In this document: positions 20,246 to 29,332 of the stretch, piece after piece
Numbering within the stretch: position 1 is the first letter of the stretch
How the letters are laid out: every line of letters begins with the position of its first letter
From: Bradyrhizobium yuanmingense
GTDB taxonomy: Bacteria; Pseudomonadota; Alphaproteobacteria; Rhizobiales; Xanthobacteraceae
Length of the DNA stretch: 64,000 nucleotides
Direction: 5' to 3'
NCBI RefSeq assembly: GCF_029167105.1
Contig: NZ_JARFML010000005.1
Location: 124,001 to 188,000 of the forward strand
The notes under the pieces: generated by a model
Databases searched by the model: none
Seen by the model: only the letters and a program-made list of their open reading frames with translations
Told to the model about the DNA's origin: nothing
Translations under genes and position numbers: made by a program

Positions 20246-21532
20246 CTACGACGCCTTGCGATGCGGGGCCGAGCTGCGTCCCGACTTGCCCTTCAGCTTC
20301 TTCAAAAGCGGCTCGAGCAGCGAGCGCTTTGGCTTCTTCATCTCGCCGCGGCCGGCGAGGCGGTTCGCCATATTCTGGAACAGAACGGTGGTGCGGTGGG
20401 TCCTGGAGACCTCCGCGATCATCTGGCCGTTATTGGCCGCGGTCGAGAACAGTTTCGAATCGAACGGGATCACCGCGATCGGCTGGCTCTCCATGGTCTT
20501 GGCGAAAGCCTTGACCTCGATCTCCGCGCGCTTGTGCATGCCGACCTGGTTGAGGCAATACAGCGGCGGCCGGTCGTTCGGTCGCGCCGCCTTCAGCACG
20601 CTCAGCATATTTTTGGTGTTGCGCAAGTTGGCAAGATCGGGCTCGGCGACGACCACGATGTCGTCGGCGTTCACCAGCGCGCGCCGAGTCCAGCCGGACC
20701 ATTGATGGGGCACGTCGAGCACGATGCAGGGCGTCGTCATGCGCAGCGTGTCGAACACCGCGTCAAAGGCTTCGGCACCGAAATCGTAGACGCGATCGAG
20801 CGTGGCGGGCGCCGCCAGCAGGCTCAGGCGATCGGTGCACTTGGCGAGCAAGCGCTCCATCAGCGCCGTGTCCGGCCGGTCCTGCGACAGCACCGCATTG
20901 GCGATGCCCTGCACCGGATCCTGATTGTAGTCGAGGCCCGCGGTGCCGAAGGCGAGGTCGAGATCGATCACGACGGAATCGAGCGAAAGGTCGCGGGCGA
21001 TGGTCCAGGCCAGATTATGCGCGACGGTGGACGCGCCGACGCCGCCCTTGGCGCCGACCACCGCGACGACGCGGCCGGTGATGATGGCCTCGGAGGCCGA
21101 GAACAGGCTGCAGATCGAGCGGACCACGTCGAGGGTTTCGACCGGTCCGACCACGTAATCGTTGACGCCGCGGCGCACCAGCTCGCGATAGGGCGCGGTG
21201 TCGTTGGGGCTGCCGATCACGACCACGCGGGTGCCGGGATCGCAGACGCCCGCGAGGTCGTCCAGCCCCTCCAGGATGTCGCGCGTGCCGTCGGACTCGA
21301 TGACGATCACGTTCGGCGTCGGCATCGATTCATAGGCTTCGATCGCCGCGGCGAGGCCGCCGTCCTTGGCGCTGAGATGGGCCTTGGCGAGCCGGCGGTC
21401 CTGGCCAGCCGCGGTCACCGCCTTGAGCGTCTGCTCGGTCTCGCAGAAGGCTTGCACCGAAATGCGAGGAACCGGCGCGATGTGTTCCTCGGGGTGCTGC
21501 GGATCGTCGCCGTCGTCTTGAATGCCGGTCAT
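20246..21532 (-). CDS. cpaE: Pilus assembly ATPase CpaE/TadZ
   Basis: CpaE/TadZ is a ParA/MinD-like ATPase that places the Tad pilus machine at the cell pole. From ATG 21532 the protein is 428 aa, with an atypical receiver-like N-terminal domain (~25-150) and a ParA-type ATPase domain having the deviant Walker A 'VGAKGGVGASTVA' (~163-175), 'VVIDLDLAFGTAGLDYN' and 'CLNQVGMHKR'. The C-terminal ~35 residues are strongly basic. The start overlaps the cpaD stop (ATGA). The much longer open frame to 21787 runs over cpaD and is a shadow. Confidence 0.93.
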   Translation of the reverse strand: MTGIQDDGDDPQHPEEHIAPVPRISVQAFCETEQTLKAVTAAGQDRRLAKAHLSAKDGGLAAAIEAYESMPTPNVIVIESDGTRDILEGLDDLAGVCDPGTRVVVIGSPNDTAPYRELVRRGVNDYVVGPVETLDVVRSICSLFSASEAIITGRVVAVVGAKGGVGASTVAHNLAWTIARDLSLDSVVIDLDLAFGTAGLDYNQDPVQGIANAVLSQDRPDTALMERLLAKCTDRLSLLAAPATLDRVYDFGAEAFDAVFDTLRMTTPCIVLDVPHQWSGWTRRALVNADDIVVVAEPDLANLRNTKNMLSVLKAARPNDRPPLYCLNQVGMHKRAEIEVKAFAKTMESQPIAVIPFDSKLFSTAANNGQMIAEVSRTHRTTVLFQNMANRLAGRGEMKKPKRSLLEPLLKKLKGKSGRSSAPHRKAS

Positions 21533-22260
21533 TTGGCGGTATCGCTGAGTTTGGCCTTGTCGGATTCGGGATAGCTCGTCGTCGTCGTCGTGCCCTTGCG
21601 ATAGCGCTCGAACGCGATGTCGCGCCGTGCGGTATAGGCGGGCGTCTCGGCGCGCGGTTGCTCGAGGTCGGCCGGGTTGTCGATCATCGCGGCGAGATTG
21701 CGCTGGCTGGCGCAGCCCAGATTGAAATAGGGGCGGTTCTCGGTGTAGCCGGGGTTGAGGATGTTGGGGCCGACGTCTTCGGGCCACAGCCCGCAGGGGC
21801 CGGCGACCGCAGTGATCTTGGAATAGCTCAGGCGGATGGTGGGCAGCAGCCCGGGATCATCAGGGCGATAGGGCCGCTGGACGATGGCGCGCGACGGCAC
21901 GCCGCCGGACGTGAGCACCGAGCGGATCTCCTGATAGGTCGCGGCGGCCGCGCGCGAATTGGCGGTGTCGACCGGCACATCGACGACGACCGAGCCGGTG
22001 CCTTCGCGCATCCAGTCCCGCGCGATGCCCGCGACGTCCGAATGCTGCGCAGCCGAGAGGCCGCCTCTGCTCTTGCCGACGAAGATCACGATCGACTTCT
22101 TGCCTTCCTGCACCGCAATCGGATGGCGCTGGCGATAATCGGTCGGCACCGTCTGGGTGACGATCTCGGTGGTGTTGCAGGCGCCGAGCATGACGGAGAG
22201 GCCCGTCAGTGCCAGTGCGAGCCGCAAATTGCGACGTCGATCGGCTGATGTTGTCGTCAT
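21529..22260 (-). CDS. cpaD: Pilus assembly lipoprotein CpaD
   Basis: CpaD is an outer-membrane lipoprotein of the alphaproteobacterial Flp/Tad pilus system. From ATG 22260 the protein is 243 aa, with a lipobox 'VMLGAC' (~23-28) and the CpaD core 'TDYRQRHPIAVQEGKKSIVIFVG', 'CGLWPEDVG' and 'NFGCA'-like 'FNLGCASQRNLAAMIDNPADL'. It lies between cpaC and cpaE, coupled to cpaE by ATGA. The start is set by the signal sequence; the frame continues upstream without one. Confidence 0.93.
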   Translation of the reverse strand: MTTTSADRRRNLRLALALTGLSVMLGACNTTEIVTQTVPTDYRQRHPIAVQEGKKSIVIFVGKSRGGLSAAQHSDVAGIARDWMREGTGSVVVDVPVDTANSRAAAATYQEIRSVLTSGGVPSRAIVQRPYRPDDPGLLPTIRLSYSKITAVAGPCGLWPEDVGPNILNPGYTENRPYFNLGCASQRNLAAMIDNPADLEQPRAETPAYTARRDIAFERYRKGTTTTTSYPESDKAKLSDTAK

Positions 22261-22309
22261 CCCCTGATCCCTCCTGCCCCTGCCTTGCCCGGTCCCCAAA
22301 CCGTTCGTC

Positions 22310-23827
22310 TCAGTCGATGATGAAGCCGAAATCGCCCGGCGTGCCGGCCACCGGATCGACACGGCTCGCGATGCCATAGAGGCGGTTGACCCTGCCGAGC
22401 AGCGCCCTCTGTGCGTCCGAGGCCGGCGCGAAGCCGTCGTCGGGCCGCGACAATTCCTTCTGGGCAACCGCGCGCACCACGTAAGGCGTCACGATCACCA
22501 TCAGCTCGGTCTCGTTGTTGACGAAGTCCTGGCTGCGGAATAGCGCGCCGATGATCGGCACCTGGTCGACACCAGGCAGTCCGTTGATCGCCTGCTTGGT
22601 CTGCTGCTGGATCAGGCCAGCCATCGCCATCGAGCCGCCCGAGGGAATTTCCAGCGTCGTTTCGGCGCGGCGGGTCTGGATCGATGGAATGGTAATCGAG
22701 TTGGTCGAGGACCCGGTCACGGCCTGCGTCAACGTGATCGAGTTGGTGTTCGACAGCTCCGAGACCTCGGTCATCACGCGCAGGCTGATGCGGCCTTCGC
22801 TGAGCACGACCGGGGTGAAGTTCAGGGAGATGCCGAACTTCTTGTAGGTGACCTGGGTGGTACAGACGTGAGTGACCGGATCGCAGGCGTAGCCGCCGGG
22901 AATCGGGAATTCGCCGCCGGCGATGAAAGTGGCGGATTCGCCCGAGATCGCGGTCAGGCTCGGTTCGGCCAGGGTCCGCATGACGCCGGCGCTTTCCATT
23001 GCCCGCATCGTGGCGTTGACGGTGGCGACGCCCTTGGCGAGGCCGGTGACGCCGAGCCCATTGCTGCTGACGATCGGTCCGCCAGAGACCGAGAATGGGT
23101 TCGAATTGTTGAAATTCACCACCGCCGTGCCGGCATTCAGGCTGGCGCTGAGATCGACGCCGAGCTGCTTGACGATGTCGCGGCGGACTTCGCCGACCAC
23201 GACCTTGAGCATGACCTGGTCGCGGCCGCGCACGACGATGTTGTTGACGACCTTGTCCGCGCCGCCGACCAGCTTTGCGGCGACGTCGCCGGCCTGCTGG
23301 GCCTCGACCGGGCTCGACACCGAGCCGGTCAGCATCACGCTGTCGCCGACGCCTTCGATCTGCACGCCCGGCAGCGCCTGGCGCAGCGCCGCACGCATGC
23401 CGTTGAGGTCGCGCTTCACCGCGATGTCATAGGAGGCGACCTGCTGGCCGTCCGCCGCGAAGAACACGACGTTGGTCTGGCCGACCTGGCCGCCGATGAT
23501 ATAGGCGCGCTGGGCCGAGCGGATCACCGCATTGGCGATCTTGGGATCGGCCACCAGCACGTCCTTGACCTCGCGCGGCAGGTCGATGACGACGGACTTG
23601 CCGATGCCGAGCGACAGAAAGCGCGACCGCGCCGGTGCGATCGTCCCAACCGACGATAAGCCGAGATCCGACGCCTGCATCGGCGCCTGGTCGCCGACCG
23701 GCGCCTCCGCAGCACTGAGGACACCGGAAGCCGCGAGCAGCCCCAGCACCAACATCGTCCCCGCCAGGACCGAGCGCGCGCGCTTCCCCCGAATGCGCAA
23801 GCCGGTCCGATTACCCCCGTAGTTCAT
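22310..23827 (-). CDS. cpaC: Tad pilus secretin CpaC/RcpA
   Basis: CpaC forms the outer-membrane secretin channel for the Flp pilus. The 505-aa protein has a signal peptide (~20-40), the pilus/secretin N-terminal domain ('GKSVVIDLPREVKDVLVADPKIANAVIRSAQRAYIIG'), a BON-like segment and the C-terminal secretin domain with 'GGSMAMAGLIQQQTKQAINGLPGVDQVPIIGALFRSQDF', a strongly conserved secretin signature. It starts 10 bp after cpaB. Confidence 0.95.
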   Translation of the reverse strand: MNYGGNRTGLRIRGKRARSVLAGTMLVLGLLAASGVLSAAEAPVGDQAPMQASDLGLSSVGTIAPARSRFLSLGIGKSVVIDLPREVKDVLVADPKIANAVIRSAQRAYIIGGQVGQTNVVFFAADGQQVASYDIAVKRDLNGMRAALRQALPGVQIEGVGDSVMLTGSVSSPVEAQQAGDVAAKLVGGADKVVNNIVVRGRDQVMLKVVVGEVRRDIVKQLGVDLSASLNAGTAVVNFNNSNPFSVSGGPIVSSNGLGVTGLAKGVATVNATMRAMESAGVMRTLAEPSLTAISGESATFIAGGEFPIPGGYACDPVTHVCTTQVTYKKFGISLNFTPVVLSEGRISLRVMTEVSELSNTNSITLTQAVTGSSTNSITIPSIQTRRAETTLEIPSGGSMAMAGLIQQQTKQAINGLPGVDQVPIIGALFRSQDFVNNETELMVIVTPYVVRAVAQKELSRPDDGFAPASDAQRALLGRVNRLYGIASRVDPVAGTPGDFGFIID

Positions 23828-23837
23828 GCTCTCCCCA

Positions 23838-24659
23838 TCACTTCTGTGACGTCAGTTGCCGTGCCTGGACGCCGTAACGGATCACGTTCACGCCGCCCGG
23901 GCGCTTGATCGCCTGGTCCTCGGGCGTGCCGTCGACTGCGTTGGCATCGACGATGCTGCGCAGCGCGAGTGTCAGAGTGCCGCCCTGGCGTGCGGCCGAA
24001 AGCGTGGCGATCTGGTCGGGCCGCAGCTCGAGCGTGACGGTCTTGCCGACCACCGCGTTCTGGCCCTCCTTTTCCTTCGGGGCCTGGTCGATCGCGAGCA
24101 CGCGGATGTTGGTGAGAATGACCTCGGACAGGATAAGGTCGTTGCCGCCGGTCGGGCCGTTGGTGTTGCCGCCGTCCGGATTCTTCAGCCGGCGGGTCAG
24201 GACGATGTCGACGCGGTCATTCGGCAGGATGAAGCCGCCGGCGCCGGTTTCGGCTGAAATCTCGGTGGAGACGGCACGCATCCCGGACGGCAGGATCGCG
24301 GCCATGAAGCCGGAGCCTTCGGCCTTGACCAGCTTCTGCTCGCGGATCGGCTCGCCCTGCATCAACGGCACGCGCGCGATCGAGCCCGCGATCTGGGTCG
24401 GTGCCTCGGGCCTGCTGTCGCGGCGGATGAAGGCGCTGCTGGCGGTTGCCGCGGGCCAGGCCTGCCATTGCAGGTCCTCGGGCTTGACGGCCTGGCCGAG
24501 CTGGATGTCGTTCTTGGCGATGAGGACCTCGACCGTCGGCAGCTTCTCGGCGACGGGCAGGACGGCCGCGGGCGGATTCTGATAGCCGCTCGCCAGATAT
24601 GCAGCGACGCCGCCGGCGCCGAGAGCGATGACGAGAACGACAATGCGTGCGGTATTCAT
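23838..24659 (-). CDS. cpaB: Flp pilus assembly protein CpaB/RcpC
   Basis: CpaB is a periplasmic Tad protein with a SAF domain and an N-terminal membrane anchor. The 273-aa protein has one transmembrane helix at ~5-23, the SAF region 'VEVLIAKNDIQLGQAVKPEDLQWQAWP' (~45-72) and an RcpC-type domain 'GMRAVSTEISAETGAGGFILPNDRVDIVLTRR'. It is first in the minus-strand run cpaB-C-D-E. The prepilin and prepilin-peptidase genes that often precede cpaB are not in the window. Confidence 0.94.
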   Translation of the reverse strand: MNTARIVVLVIALGAGGVAAYLASGYQNPPAAVLPVAEKLPTVEVLIAKNDIQLGQAVKPEDLQWQAWPAATASSAFIRRDSRPEAPTQIAGSIARVPLMQGEPIREQKLVKAEGSGFMAAILPSGMRAVSTEISAETGAGGFILPNDRVDIVLTRRLKNPDGGNTNGPTGGNDLILSEVILTNIRVLAIDQAPKEKEGQNAVVGKTVTLELRPDQIATLSAARQGGTLTLALRSIVDANAVDGTPEDQAIKRPGGVNVIRYGVQARQLTSQK

Positions 24660-25019
24660 ACGCTTCTACTCTTACGCGGGGCACTCGAACCGCACCTGGC
24701 GTGTTCCCCCGCATCGATGAGTAGGGAGCAAAAGTATAAGGGGTGTTGCGGGGCCGAACGCGATCGCCGGCCGCGATGCTGGTTTTCGGCAGATGGTGAA
24801 CGCGGCGTTATTGGGTCGGCCGGCGGCTCCGTAGTTTCACGTAAGGCGGCGCGTGCGTTCGGACGGGGCGCGCGCCGTTATGGTGAATACGTCGTTAGCG
24901 CACGAGGTGGCCGCGAGCGTCGTCCGTAGCCGGGATGGAGCGCAAGCGTAATCCGGGGCCGGTACAAGTGGGGAGCGTCCCGGATTCGCTAACGCTCCAT
25001 CCGGGCTGCGCGCAGAGCT
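24660..25019. other. Intergenic region upstream of cpaB
   Basis: About 360 bp without a supported gene. It should hold the cpaB promoter (minus strand) and the 3' end of gshB transcription. A repeat occupies 24925-25008. No operator or promoter could be assigned with confidence. Confidence 0.5.
24925..25008. repeat. Inverted-repeat element (GTAGCCGGGATGGAG type)
   Basis: GTAGCCGGGATGGAG at the left is matched by CTCCATCCGGGCT at the right, with a second internal inverted pair, GTAATCCGGG and CCCGGATT. The design is a common Bradyrhizobium intergenic repeat. It ends about 11 bp from the gshB stop and may act as a 3' hairpin for that gene. Confidence 0.75.
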
Positions 25020-25964
25020 CTACTTCTTCCGTTTCGCTTCGATCACGTCCCAGATCTTCGCGGCCACGTCAGGCCCACCGAGCCGCGCGATGGCGCGGAT
25101 GCCGGTCGGTGAGGTCACGTTGATCTCGGTGAGATTGCCGTTGATGACGTCGATGCCGACAAACAACAGGCCGCGCTCGCGCAGCGCAGGTCCAACGGTG
25201 GCGCAGATCTCGCGCTCGCGCGGGGTGAGCTCGGTCTCCTGCGCCGCGCCGCCGCGCACCATGTTGGAGCGGAGGTCGTCGGCGGCCGGCACGCGGTTCA
25301 CCGCGCCGGCGAACTCGCCGTCGACCAGGATGATGCGCTTGTCGCCGTGCTTCACCTCGGGGATGAATTGCTGGATCACCCAGGGCTCCCTGAACGTCAC
25401 CGAGAACATGTCGAACAGCGAGCCGAAATTCATGTCCTGCGGCATCACGCGGAACACCGCCGCGCCGCCGTGGCCGTGCAGCGGCTTCATGACCACGGCG
25501 CCGTGCTTGTCGCGGAACGCGTTGATCTCGTCGAGGTCGCGCGAGATCAGCGTCGGCGGCATCAGCTGCGGAAAATTCATCACGAACAGCTTCTCCGGCG
25601 CGTTGCGCACGGAGGCGGGATCGTTGACGACCAGCGTCTTCGGATGGATGCGCTCCAGGAAATGCGTCGAGGTGATATAGGCGAGGTCGAACGGCGGATC
25701 CTGGCGCAGCAGCACCACGTCGAACCCGTTCAGCGCCTCGCGCCTGGGCTCGCCAAGGGAGAAATGGTCGCCGGGCTCGTCGCGCACGGTCAAGAGCTGA
25801 ACCGGCGCGACCAGCTCCTCGCCGACCATCGAGAGCTTGTCGGGCGTGTAATAGGACAGGCCATGGCCGCGCTTCTGCGCCTCCAGGAGCAGCGCGAAGG
25901 TGGAATCGCCCTTGATGTTGATGCGGGCGATGGGGTCCATCTGGACGGCGACGTTCAGTTTCAT
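25020..25964 (-). CDS. gshB: Glutathione synthase (GshB)
   Basis: GshB joins gamma-glutamylcysteine and glycine using ATP. From ATG 25964 the protein is 314 aa, with N-terminal '[30 protein letters not shown]', the ATP-grasp core '[15 protein letters not shown]' (~150-164), '[21 protein letters not shown]' and '[22 protein letters not shown]', all diagnostic. The longer frame to 26030 would overlap yraN. It is last in the minus-strand run rsmI-yraN-gshB. Confidence 0.97.
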   Translation of the reverse strand: MKLNVAVQMDPIARINIKGDSTFALLLEAQKRGHGLSYYTPDKLSMVGEELVAPVQLLTVRDEPGDHFSLGEPRREALNGFDVVLLRQDPPFDLAYITSTHFLERIHPKTLVVNDPASVRNAPEKLFVMNFPQLMPPTLISRDLDEINAFRDKHGAVVMKPLHGHGGAAVFRVMPQDMNFGSLFDMFSVTFREPWVIQQFIPEVKHGDKRIILVDGEFAGAVNRVPAADDLRSNMVRGGAAQETELTPREREICATVGPALRERGLLFVGIDVINGNLTEINVTSPTGIRAIARLGGPDVAAKIWDVIEAKRKK

Positions 25965-25974
25965 GGGCTGCCTT

Positions 25975-26376
25975 TCAGGTCGAGGCGTCGAATGCCGCCA
26001 ACACATGGCGCGGAAGCGAGCGCGGCGCAATCAGCATGGCGTCGAATCGCAATTCGAATTCGGCATGCTCGGGATGCGCTGCGAGCCAGCCTTGCGCGGC
26101 GTCGATGATGCGCTGCTGCTGGCGCGGCGTCACGGCGAAAGCGGCCTCGTCCAGCGTGGCGCGGGCCTTGACCTCGACGAAGGCGATCAGGTTGCGGCGC
26201 CGCGCCACGATGTCGATCTCGCCATGCGGCGTGCGGTAACGTTTGGCGAGAATGCGGTAGCCCTTGGCCATGAGGTAGGCGGCGGCACGGCTCTCCGCGG
26301 AAATACCGGTCTGGAACGCTGCGACGCGATCGGGCGAGGGGACCTTCGGTTCCGCAGGAATCTCAGTCTTCGCCAT
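25975..26376 (-). CDS. YraN family (UPF0102) nuclease-fold protein
   Basis: From ATG 26376 the protein is 133 aa. It shows the YraN PD-(D/E)xK-like core '[45 protein letters not shown]' with the GEIDIVA and FVEVKAR motifs. The fold is like that of Holliday-junction resolvases, but a biochemical role is unsettled. It overlaps the rsmI 3' end by 14 bp. The yraN-rsmI neighbourhood with a divergent LpoA-like gene matches the yraLMN grouping known from other proteobacteria. Confidence 0.93.
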   Translation of the reverse strand: MAKTEIPAEPKVPSPDRVAAFQTGISAESRAAAYLMAKGYRILAKRYRTPHGEIDIVARRRNLIAFVEVKARATLDEAAFAVTPRQQQRIIDAAQGWLAAHPEHAEFELRFDAMLIAPRSLPRHVLAAFDAST

Positions 26377-27313
26377 CGCTGCCCCGCGAATCCTTTGCGA
26401 GCGCGAGCGCGCGGGCATAAACCTCGCGGCGCGGCCGGCCCGACAACGCGACCGCGTGCGCCACGGCATCCTTGACGCTGTGCACGGCAAGCTGCTCGCG
26501 CAACAGACCATCGAGCGCGTCCGATGTCAGAACCTCGGCGTCGGCGGCGGGCGGAGCGATCACCAGCACGAATTCGCCGCGTGTCTCCAGCGTTGCAGCC
26601 TCGCGCGCCAGCTCGCTCAGCGTTGCGCGCGAAACCTCCTCATGCAGCTTGGTCAGCTCGCGGCAGATCGCGGCCTCGCGCGGTCCCATGATCTCGGCGA
26701 GATCGGCCAGCGTATCCTGCACGCGGTTGCCGGATTCGAACATCACCAGCGTCGCGTCGATGCGGGCGAGCTCGGTAAGACGGCTGCGCCGCGCGGCTGA
26801 TTTCGCCGGCAAGAAGCCTTCGAAGAAAAAGCGGTCGGTCGGCAGCGCGGCGACCGACAGCGCGGCCAGCACCGAGGACGGGCCGGGCAGCGCATACACG
26901 GCATGGCCGGCGGCGCAGACCTCGCGCACCAGCTTGAAGCCGGGATCGGAGATCAGCGGCGTGCCGGCGTCCGACACCAGCGCGACCGAGCCGCCCTGTC
27001 CAAGGGCTTCCAGGATTTTGGGACGCGCGGCCTCCGCATTGTGCTCGTGATATGGCTTGAGCTGGGCCGTGATCGCATAGCGCTCGGTCAGGCGCCGCGT
27101 GATGCGGGTGTCCTCACAGGCGATGATGTCGACGCCGGCGAGCGTCTGCAGCGCCCGCAGGGTGATGTCGCCGAGATTGCCGATCGGTGTCGCGACCAGA
27201 TGGAGGCCCGGCGCGGCCTTCGGCGCCGCGAGCCGATAGGCATCGATGGAGAAACCGCGCGAGGCGGCGTCTTGAGCTTCAGGCGTATTTATGGGGGCCG
27301 GCTTTGCGCGCAT
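26363..27313 (-). CDS. rsmI: 16S rRNA (cytidine1402-2'-O)-methyltransferase (RsmI)
   Basis: RsmI methylates the 2'-OH of C1402 in the decoding centre of 16S rRNA. The 316-aa protein has the tetrapyrrole-methylase-like SAM fold: '[19 protein letters not shown]' (~37-55), '[10 protein letters not shown]', '[17 protein letters not shown]', '[29 protein letters not shown]' and a C-terminal basic helix-rich domain. It starts at ATG 27313 and faces the LpoA-like gene across a 354-bp gap. Confidence 0.97.
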   Translation of the reverse strand: MRAKPAPINTPEAQDAASRGFSIDAYRLAAPKAAPGLHLVATPIGNLGDITLRALQTLAGVDIIACEDTRITRRLTERYAITAQLKPYHEHNAEAARPKILEALGQGGSVALVSDAGTPLISDPGFKLVREVCAAGHAVYALPGPSSVLAALSVAALPTDRFFFEGFLPAKSAARRSRLTELARIDATLVMFESGNRVQDTLADLAEIMGPREAAICRELTKLHEEVSRATLSELAREAATLETRGEFVLVIAPPAADAEVLTSDALDGLLREQLAVHSVKDAVAHAVALSGRPRREVYARALALAKDSRGSDGED

Positions 27314-27667
27314 AATGGAGCCAACTTAGGCACGATCGCTAAGGCTGGGAACCGGCTGGCCGAAAAAGATCGGGCCCAAAGATCGTACCCAGGCGAGGGG
27401 CGAGGAACGGGCGGGAATGTGATCGGTCGAGATCGCGCCGGGAGGGAGTGAGGGCCCTCGCGCCATATTCGCGACGGAAACGCCGCCTTGATGAGTGAAT
27501 ATGTGACGGCGAAGAGCTGCCGGGACGGGATTGCGGCCGCGTTAAGCGATTGTTATCCTTTTGTTTTGGTTAACTATTTGCCGACACACTGCCTGAATCC
27601 GCGGCCTGTGTCGCGGAAAGCAATGTCGTGATCGGCCGGCGAACGGCGGGTCGGAAGAGAAGCTGCC
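27314..27667. other. Divergent intergenic region rsmI / LpoA-like gene
   Basis: About 354 bp with no supported gene. It contains an AT-rich patch around 27546-27580 (TTGTTATCCTTTTGTTTTGGTTAACTA, shown only in part elsewhere), a likely place for the plus-strand promoter of the lipoprotein gene. No specific operator is evident. Confidence 0.45.
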
Positions 27668-28900
27668 ATGGTCGGCCCGCGTCATCCAAAGTCTCACCCT
27701 CCGGGGTCCCGATCGCCAGGGGCGACCCGGCGGACTGCGCTCGGCCTGTTGCTCGGCGCGCCCGCGCTGTCGGCCTGCGCCGGCGTGCAGCAAAGCCTCA
27801 GCCAGTTCTCCAACCCGTTCTCGAGCTCCGCACCGCCGGCCCAGCCGGCAGGACCGCAGCAGCAGGCGACGACCGCCGGCACCGGCGGCGTGAAGGTCGG
27901 TCTGATCCTGCCGCTCTCGGCTGCCGGCAATGCCGGGCTCGCCGCGCAATCGATGCGCAATGCCGCCGAGATGGCGCTGGCCGAGTTCCAGAACCCGAAC
28001 ATCCAGCTCCTGATCAAGGACGACAATGGCAGCCCGCAAGGCGCGCAGGCGGGCGCGCAGCAGGCGGTCGACGAGGGCGCCGAGATCATCCTCGGGCCGC
28101 TGTTTGCGCAATCGGTGCCAGCCGTGGCGCAGGTCGCGCGCACGCGCGGCATCCCGGTGATCGCATTCTCGACCGATTCCAGCATCGCCGGCCGCGGCGT
28201 CTATCTGCTCTCGTTCCTGCCGGAATCCGACGTCAATCGCATCGTCGAATATTCCGCCGGCATCGGAAAGCGCTCCGTCGCCGTGCTGGTGCCCGACAAC
28301 GCCTACGGCAATGTCGTCGAGGCCGCGGTGAAGGCGGCGGTGCCGCGGCGGGGCGGGCGCATCGTTGCGTTCGAGAAATACGGCGCCGATCGCGCCACGC
28401 CCGCGCGCACCGTGGCGCAGCAGCTCGGCAGTGCGGACGCGCTGTTCATTGCCGATGACGGCGATGCCGTCGTGTCAGTCGCGGACGCCATGACGGCCGC
28501 GGGCGCGAACCTGCGCAACATCCAGCTGCTCGGCACCGGCCTGTGGGACAATCCGCGCGTCTATGCCAGCGCCGCGCTGCAGGGCGGCCTTTACGCCGCG
28601 CCCGATCCGGCCGGCTTCCGCGCCTTCTCCGGCCGCTACCGCACTAGATACGGTGCCGAGCCGATCCGCACGGCGACCCTTTCCTACGACGCGGTCGCCC
28701 TCGTCGCCGCGCTGGCCCGCACGCAAGGCGGCCAGCGTTTCTCCTCCGACGTGCTCACCAACCCCTCCGGCTTTGCCGGCATCGACGGCCTGTTCCGCTT
28801 CCGCGCGGATGGCACCAATGAACGCGGGCTTGCCGTGATGAAGGTGACGCAAGGCGGCGGCGTTGCGGTGGCGGGCTCGCCGAAGAGCTTTGGGGCGTAG
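27668..28900 (+). CDS. LpoA-like penicillin-binding protein activator / ligand-binding lipoprotein
   Basis: This 410-aa protein has a lipobox-type signal ending 'APALSAC' (~36), a low-complexity Ser/Pro/Gln stretch (~45-70) and a type 1 periplasmic-binding-protein domain (~74-405) starting 'VKVGLILPLSAAGNAGLAAQSMRNAAEMAL'. This is the penicillin-binding protein activator (LpoA-like) arrangement, and the rsmI/yraN genes opposite it support that. An amino-acid ABC-transporter-type binding protein is the alternative, but no transporter genes are nearby. In gammaproteobacteria LpoA stimulates PBP1A; the role in this group is inferred. Confidence 0.85.
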   Translation: MVGPRHPKSHPPGSRSPGATRRTALGLLLGAPALSACAGVQQSLSQFSNPFSSSAPPAQPAGPQQQATTAGTGGVKVGLILPLSAAGNAGLAAQSMRNAAEMALAEFQNPNIQLLIKDDNGSPQGAQAGAQQAVDEGAEIILGPLFAQSVPAVAQVARTRGIPVIAFSTDSSIAGRGVYLLSFLPESDVNRIVEYSAGIGKRSVAVLVPDNAYGNVVEAAVKAAVPRRGGRIVAFEKYGADRATPARTVAQQLGSADALFIADDGDAVVSVADAMTAAGANLRNIQLLGTGLWDNPRVYASAALQGGLYAAPDPAGFRAFSGRYRTRYGAEPIRTATLSYDAVALVAALARTQGGQRFSSDVLTNPSGFAGIDGLFRFRADGTNERGLAVMKVTQGGGVAVAGSPKSFGA

Positions 28901-28906
28901 CTGGTT

Positions 28907-28941
28907 CACCTCTCCCGCTTGCGAGAGAGGTCCGCGCATCG
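28907..28941. repeat. Left half of a composite palindromic repeat
   Basis: CACCTCTCCCGCTTGCG-AGAGAGGTC followed by CGCGCATCG matches the left arm and start of the spacer of the complete copies (for example 2649 onward). The match then stops. The missing right half appears about 1.95 kb away at 30890-30973. Confidence 0.7.
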
Positions 28942-29059
28942 TTCGTCTCCGGAGGCGGCAAGCTCGATAGGGCAGTAGGCCGGCTGGTGACAAAGCCAAT
29001 CCTGTGGGCCACCCAACTCGGCACTTGACTTGTAGTTAGGCAGGCGATCAACTTTGGGT

Positions 29060-29088
29060 GACGCAACCATATGTTGCGTCTGTTTTTT
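29060..29088 (+). terminator. Rho-independent terminator
   Basis: An 8-bp perfect stem (GACGCAAC / GTTGCGTC) with a CATAT loop is followed by TGTTTTTT on the plus strand. It lies ~160 bp past the LpoA-like gene and before the metallo-beta-lactamase-fold gene. It could end transcripts entering the inserted segment. Confidence 0.7.
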
Positions 29089-29092
29089 AGGG

Positions 29093-29233
29093 TTAGCCGA
29101 GCAGAATCTTTTCAGCAGTCGCCGGTATCCCGGCATTCAAGACGTAGACCTGGCCGTTTTCGCGCATCGCCTGACGCGGCTGCAAAATGCGTAGATCATC
29201 GAGACCACCACGCGTGTCGATCCCGATGAACAC
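29093..29233 (-). pseudogene. Short coding remnant of unknown origin
   Basis: From GTG 29233 to TAA at 29093 the frame reads as a natural-looking 46-residue peptide ('FIGIDTRGGLDDLRILQPR' then 'NGQVYVLNAGIPATAEKI'). The frame stays open upstream to 29281. An ATG in another frame at about 29286 begins 'MKAVYVS', suggesting a frameshifted or truncated gene. No family is recognised. It could be chance, but its composition is far more protein-like than the other frames here. Confidence 0.3.
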
Positions 29234-29332
29234 CGCATACGCACAGTCTGATAAACCCGCAGCGGGAGACGTAAACGGCCTTCATGCGTCGCGCTTTCCA
29301 TTGCAACGCAACCTCGATGAGGGATCGTCATC

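Larger units (their letters stand above)
28942..29332. other. AT-richer flank of an inserted segment
   Basis: About 390 bp, visibly lower in GC than the surrounding genes. It contains a terminator-like hairpin (29060-29088), a possible short minus-strand coding remnant (29093-29233) and the leader of the metallo-beta-lactamase-fold gene, with GAGGGATCGTC as its ribosome binding region. I see no other gene in it. Confidence 0.5.
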
